A stretch of 64,000 bases of DNA from Candidatus Pristimantibacillus lignocellulolyticus (lineage in GTDB: Bacteria > Bacillota > Bacilli > Paenibacillales > Paenibacillaceae), in contig CP097899.1 of assembly GCA_023639215.1 (NCBI GenBank), positions 2,171,001-2,235,000 on the forward strand, in the 5' to 3' direction. The notes beneath the pieces are model-generated. The model was not told where the DNA came from. It saw only the letters and a program-made list of their open reading frames with translations, and ran no database searches. Shown piece after piece: positions 59,881 through 64,000 of this stretch. Position numbers and translations under genes: made by a program. How positions within the stretch are numbered: the stretch's first letter is position 1; every line of letters begins with the position of its first letter.

Positions 59881-62800
59881 ATGAAAAAAGGGATTGTGTT
59901 ATTATTAATTTTCACAATGATCATTGGTAGTTTTGCTGGAATAAATAGACCAGTAGCTGCCGCTGCCGCCGCAACAGTGCCGTATACCATTTATCCAAAT
60001 CCTCACGATGTTAACTACCATGATAAGCAGTTTGAAGTAAGTGAAACGATAAATATCGTATATGAATCGAAAGTAGATTCTTATACGAAAAAAAGAGTTG
60101 AAGAAGTATTAGCTGTTAAAAATATTAAATTCACCGAATCAAGTGGCATTGTTGAAGATAAAACAAACTTTCTAGTTGGTGTTAATGGGTCAAACGAATA
60201 TGTAGATAATTATTTTGAAAGTAAGAAATTAAGAGATGCAACGATACTAGCAAAGCTTGATGCCAATATTATTTCTATCGATAATAATGTCATTGCTGTG
60301 CTCGGAAAAGATGTTGATTCTGCGTTTTATGGAGTTACGACTGTAAAACATATTTTCAAACAAATGAATGGTCGTACAATTGAAGCGCTAACCATTAAAG
60401 ATTATGCAGATGTAAAAGGTAGAGGTTTCATTGAAGGGTATTATGGGGAACCTTGGTCGAATGAAGATCGTGCCGAATTAATGACCTTTGGTGGCGAGTT
60501 CAAAATGAATTCTTATATTTACGCGCCCAAGGATGATCCAAAACATAATAGCAAATGGAGAGAATTGTATACGGAAGATGAACTTTTGAAAATTAGCAAA
60601 CTTGCTGAAGCGGGTAATGCTAGTAAAACTAGATTTGTGTATACACTTCATCCATTTATGAGTAATGCGATTCGATTTAATACTGAAGAAAATTATCAAG
60701 CGGATTTAACGATTATTAAAGCGAAATTTACCCAATTGTTAAATGCGGGTGTTAGAAAGTTTGGTATTCTGGCAGATGATGCAGGGGTTCCGGCACAAGG
60801 GGCTCAAACGTATGTGAAATTAATGATCGATCTATCTAATTGGTTAGTAGAACAACAATCAACATACGATGGATTAGTTACAGATATGATCTTCTGTCCT
60901 AATGATTACATGGGATGGGGAGATAGTGCTCAAATACAAACCTTAAAACAATTACCAAAGTCCGTTAGTATCGTTATGACTGGTGGTAAGGTTTGGGGAG
61001 AAGTTTCGAATAATTTTACTCAGCAATTTACAAATAATGCTGGAAGAGGACCGTACTTATGGATTAACTGGCCTTGTACGGATAACTCCAAAAAACACTT
61101 AATTATGGGCGGTAATGAAACATTTTTACAGCCTAATGTTGACCCTGCTAATATTGAAGGTATTGTATTGAATCCAATGCAGCAATCAGAAGCGAGTAAA
61201 TCGGCTATTTTCGCTAATGCCGATTATGCATGGAATATTTGGGATAATACTGATCAAGCAAAACAAAATTGGTCTGACTCATTTGCATACATGGATCATC
61301 TTAATATTAATGAAACTCCAGCTTCGAACGCTCTTAGAGAGTTATCAAAGCACATGATCAATCAAAATATGGATAGTCGTGTGGCAGTATTGCAAGAATC
61401 AGTTGAATTGGCTCCAAAGTTAAATGAGTTTAAAGCATTATTAGGTAAGGGGAAAATTACGGATAAAGCTCAGGCATTAATTACTGAATTTGAAGTTATT
61501 CGTGATGCAGCAATAACCTATAAAGCCAATCCGGGTAATCCAAGAACAAGAGATCAGATTGTCTATTGGTTAGATAGTGCTGTAGATACTGCGGATGCAG
61601 CGATTTTCTTATTAAAGGCAGAGATTGCTCATGAAAGTGGAAATAGCTCATCTGTATGGGAAAACTATAGTCAAGGTCAAGCTGCTTACGATGCTTCACT
61701 AAAGCATCCGTTCCGCTATATTGATCACTATGAATACGCTGAAGTAGGGGTCCAACATCTCGTACCGTTTATCAAAACATTATTAAATGACGTTTCGATT
61801 AAGGTGCAATCGAGTGTAAATCCTGATAGTAACGTTGCAAGAGTAATTACCAATCGCACAGATACTCCTACTGGTAACATAGACAATATATTAGACAACA
61901 CTGTGGGTACGGAAGTAATCTATAAAAATCCTAATACGATTATGACCGGCACATATATTGGAGTACGTTACGAAAAATCTCTAACATTCAATACGGTACG
62001 CTTTGAATTAGGCCATGCGTCTAACAATGCTGATACCTTTGGAGCAAGTAAAGCCCAATACACCATTGACGGGGTAAATTGGATTGATATTGAAGGTACT
62101 CAATATGGAAACATCAATAAAATTGTTTTAGAAAATTTAAACCTGAAAGCTAGAGGGATTCGATTAATCGCAACGAATGATCGCACAAATACTTGGTTTG
62201 GTATTAAAGATATTGTTGTTAACGAGACAAAGGTAGTAAATGAAACATTGCAATACACGCTAATGGTTCCGAGTCATTTTACAGTGTATCAAGGAACTGG
62301 AGCCAATCTATTCGATGGTAATGACTCCACCTTTATTTGGTATAACCCTTCAGGAACAATTAAAGATACATCTGTTGTTGGAGATTATATTGGTGTAGAT
62401 TTGAAAAAGGAGATTGATTTAGGTAAAGTTTACTTTGCTGTAGGCAGAGATAATGGTGACAAGTGGACAGAGTACCAGTTAGAATATTCAACGGATAATG
62501 TGAATTACACCTTATACAAGAAGTATACAGGAAAGGCTTCAGGCCTAGATAAGGTTGAGGAAGATTTAACAGGTATTAAAGCAAGATATGTCCGTCTAAA
62601 AAATCTTAAAAATGTAAATGTATGGATTAAGTTTAGTGAAATTCGTGTTGAGGTTGCAAAATTGTCTTCCGAATATACGTATACGAATAACGATAATTAT
62701 AAAAATATTGCATCACAGCACACACTAGAAAATACAAGCTTAGCTGTAACGACTAATATTACATTGAAACCACAACAATACGTAGGTGTAAAATTAGAAC

Positions 62801-64000
62801 GGATTAAAGAACTCGATCATGTAACCGTAAGCACAACAAGTGACAAATTAACGTTACAGGCTTCTGCGAATGAGGTAGAATGGAACACTCCTATTGAGGG
62901 AGCCATTGTAAAATACGTTAGACTACTTAACAACACGGATGAAGATATTACATTCAATCTGAATGAATTTAGTGTTTCTTCTAAGGAAATTTATGGACCA
63001 AGTTTTGTAGGGACGGACATGGGAATCTCTGCTGCCTATGGAGCTGACGATTCAAGAAACGCGGGTACTCTGCTAGCTCCTTTTGATAAAAAGTTTGGTA
63101 CAAAAGCGATCTTTACTGATTTTCAGAGAAAGGGACAGTATATCACTTACTCAGTAGGTGAACCGAGAATTTTTAATAGTTTACGTGTTTATAATGAGGA
63201 AAATAATATTAACTATATTCGAGACGCAAAAGTCCAACTGTCAATGGATAACAAAACTTGGACAGATGTCATTACTTTAGGTGATGGTTTGGATAATCTT
63301 GCAGGTGGTAAACCAAATTACGCTGACATGATTGCCGATGGCTACACACATGATTCTGCTAACCCAGGAAATTATTATTATGGGAATGATAATATAGGCG
63401 GTATTGAGGCCAAATATATTAGAATTGTGTATACAGCAGATTTTTTAGCAAGATTTGCTCATATTAATGAATTCGTCATTAATGGTGGCGAGTACGTTGA
63501 AACGGAGAACAATCCAACCTTTGTTGTTGATCCAATTGAGGAAGAAGGATTCGGACCTGGACGTTTAATTGATGGTAACCTTACGACTGCATTTAAACCG
63601 AATATGACTAATCGTACAGATGGATCATTGACTTATCGGTTGTCAGACAAAACAGATGTAGCGGTAATCACAATTGTTCAAGGTTCAAATGCCATCTCAA
63701 ACGCTACCGTAAGTGGTCGGGTTGGTACAGACCAATGGGTTGATCTAGGTATTCTAGATAGAAGTTTAACGACTATTTATAATTCAACCTATGATCATAT
63801 TTTTGAAATTAAGTTGTCTTGGGGAAATGTGCAACCCCTCATTTATGAAATGAATATTTCAACTAACAAAGAACTAATCCCTGCAGAGGCGGATAAAATA
63901 GCTCTGTTGGAAGCGATTACAGAAGCGGAAAAGAAAGTTCAGGCTGATTATACAGTTGAAAGTTGGAACATATTCAGCCAAGCATTAACGGTTGCTCAGG
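59881..64000 (+). CDS. Secreted GH84 beta-N-acetylglucosaminidase, truncated by the window end
   Basis: At least 1373 residues with no stop before 64000. Signal peptide MKKGIVLLLIFTMIIGSFAG, cleavage after the Ala-rich PVAAAAAA. A GH20b/GH84 N-terminal domain (VPYTIYPNPHDVNYHD) is followed by the catalytic barrel: GRGFIEGYYGEPWSNEDRAE and KMNSYIYAPKDDP, with the acid pair in GILADDAG (D299, D300). After a helical segment come several F5/8 type C (discoidin-like) modules, and at the edge a FIVAR-like helix (YTVESWNIFSQAL). Such enzymes trim GlcNAc from host glycans or peptidoglycan-derived material and bind surfaces. The ribosome site AAGGAGGG is perfect. Confidence 0.92.
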   Translation, partial: MKKGIVLLLIFTMIIGSFAGINRPVAAAAAATVPYTIYPNPHDVNYHDKQFEVSETINIVYESKVDSYTKKRVEEVLAVKNIKFTESSGIVEDKTNFLVGVNGSNEYVDNYFESKKLRDATILAKLDANIISIDNNVIAVLGKDVDSAFYGVTTVKHIFKQMNGRTIEALTIKDYADVKGRGFIEGYYGEPWSNEDRAELMTFGGEFKMNSYIYAPKDDPKHNSKWRELYTEDELLKISKLAEAGNASKTRFVYTLHPFMSNAIRFNTEENYQADLTIIKAKFTQLLNAGVRKFGILADDAGVPAQGAQTYVKLMIDLSNWLVEQQSTYDGLVTDMIFCPNDYMGWGDSAQIQTLKQLPKSVSIVMTGGKVWGEVSNNFTQQFTNNAGRGPYLWINWPCTDNSKKHLIMGGNETFLQPNVDPANIEGIVLNPMQQSEASKSAIFANADYAWNIWDNTDQAKQNWSDSFAYMDHLNINETPASNALRELSKHMINQNMDSRVAVLQESVELAPKLNEFKALLGKGKITDKAQALITEFEVIRDAAITYKANPGNPRTRDQIVYWLDSAVDTADAAIFLLKAEIAHESGNSSSVWENYSQGQAAYDASLKHPFRYIDHYEYAEVGVQHLVPFIKTLLNDVSIKVQSSVNPDSNVARVITNRTDTPTGNIDNILDNTVGTEVIYKNPNTIMTGTYIGVRYEKSLTFNTVRFELGHASNNADTFGASKAQYTIDGVNWIDIEGTQYGNINKIVLENLNLKARGIRLIATNDRTNTWFGIKDIVVNETKVVNETLQYTLMVPSHFTVYQGTGANLFDGNDSTFIWYNPSGTIKDTSVVGDYIGVDLKKEIDLGKVYFAVGRDNGDKWTEYQLEYSTDNVNYTLYKKYTGKASGLDKVEEDLTGIKARYVRLKNLKNVNVWIKFSEIRVEVAKLSSEYTYTNNDNYKNIASQHTLENTSLAVTTNITLKPQQYVGVKLERIKELDHVTVSTTSDKLTLQASANEVEWNTPIEGAIVKYVRLLNNTDEDITFNLNEFSVSSKEIYGPSFVGTDMGISAAYGADDSRNAGTLLAPFDKKFGTKAIFTDFQRKGQYITYSVGEPRIFNSLRVYNEENNINYIRDAKVQLSMDNKTWTDVITLGDGLDNLAGGKPNYADMIADGYTHDSANPGNYYYGNDNIGGIEAKYIRIVYTADFLARFAHINEFVINGGEYVETENNPTFVVDPIEEEGFGPGRLIDGNLTTAFKPNMTNRTDGSLTYRLSDKTDVAVITIVQGSNAISNATVSGRVGTDQWVDLGILDRSLTTIYNSTYDHIFEIKLSWGNVQPLIYEMNISTNKELIPAEADKIALLEAITEAEKKVQADYTVESWNIFSQALTVAQ

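Overview
The window looks like chromosome of a low-GC, endospore-type Firmicute, most probably a Paenibacillaceae member. The evidence is strong AGGAGG-type ribosome binding sites, the ndh/DUF1641 pair, a glpX-ndk-ccpN-yqfL gluconeogenesis cluster, a YesMN/LplABC-type sugar uptake locus, PepV, a secreted GH84 enzyme, and a Gram-positive type Pel exopolysaccharide operon. No rRNA, tRNA, CRISPR array, integrase or insertion-sequence transposase was seen. Functions below come from reading motifs, not from database searches.

Layout. 1-1842: end of a urea ABC transporter operon (urtC partial, urtD, urtE). 2073-3731 (minus): type II NADH dehydrogenase and its DUF1641 partner behind a Rex-like operator. 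4472-7243: large secreted beta-helix protein with two CBM9-like modules joined by Thr-Pro linkers. 7542-18404: the pel operon, with two gene fusions: an epimerase fused to the c-di-GMP receptor PelD, and the PelG transporter fused to a CotH kinase-like domain. VTC and DUF4956 genes follow. 18596-28935: small units (HAD phosphatase, AzlCD, several regulator plus MFS or oxidoreductase pairs, M14 carboxypeptidase, SGNH hydrolase). 28940-40693: a repeat-rich stretch holding a MerR/TipAS regulator, an ABC-2 drug-type exporter, an OmpR-type two-component system and a MacB/FtsX-type exporter. 40694-47373: PepV, a histidine phosphatase, a second MarR-MFS pair, glutathione peroxidase and an orphan nicotianamine-synthase-like gene. 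47693-55502: two YesN-type response regulators around a YesM-type kinase, then a sugar ABC importer. 55762-59672: a repetitive protein and the CcpN gluconeogenesis cluster. 59881 to the end: a GH84 beta-N-acetylglucosaminidase cut by the window edge.

The most unusual content is non-coding. First, a family of about 170-bp elements (at least seven copies or remnants between 28940 and 40693) has inverted ends and internal hairpins whose paired bases change together between copies, so it looks like a structured RNA or a mobile hairpin element. Second, a family of about 60-bp hairpin units starts with TGCTTACGAAG-like heads and ends in TTTTAGGAG. It sits in tandem directly upstream of ribosome binding sites at three loci, with stem arms that differ in sequence but stay complementary. 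Other points are a probable ATT start codon for ccpN, a DnaA-box-like cluster at 28076-28211, and several strong operator palindromes next to regulator genes.

How genes work together: the pel genes form one tightly packed transcription unit (short gaps or overlaps throughout) that would make, deacetylate and export a cationic amino-sugar polymer under c-di-GMP control. The sugar ABC operon is probably switched by its own YesMN-type regulators. The ABC exporters and the two-component system between them resemble antimicrobial-peptide or drug resistance modules.
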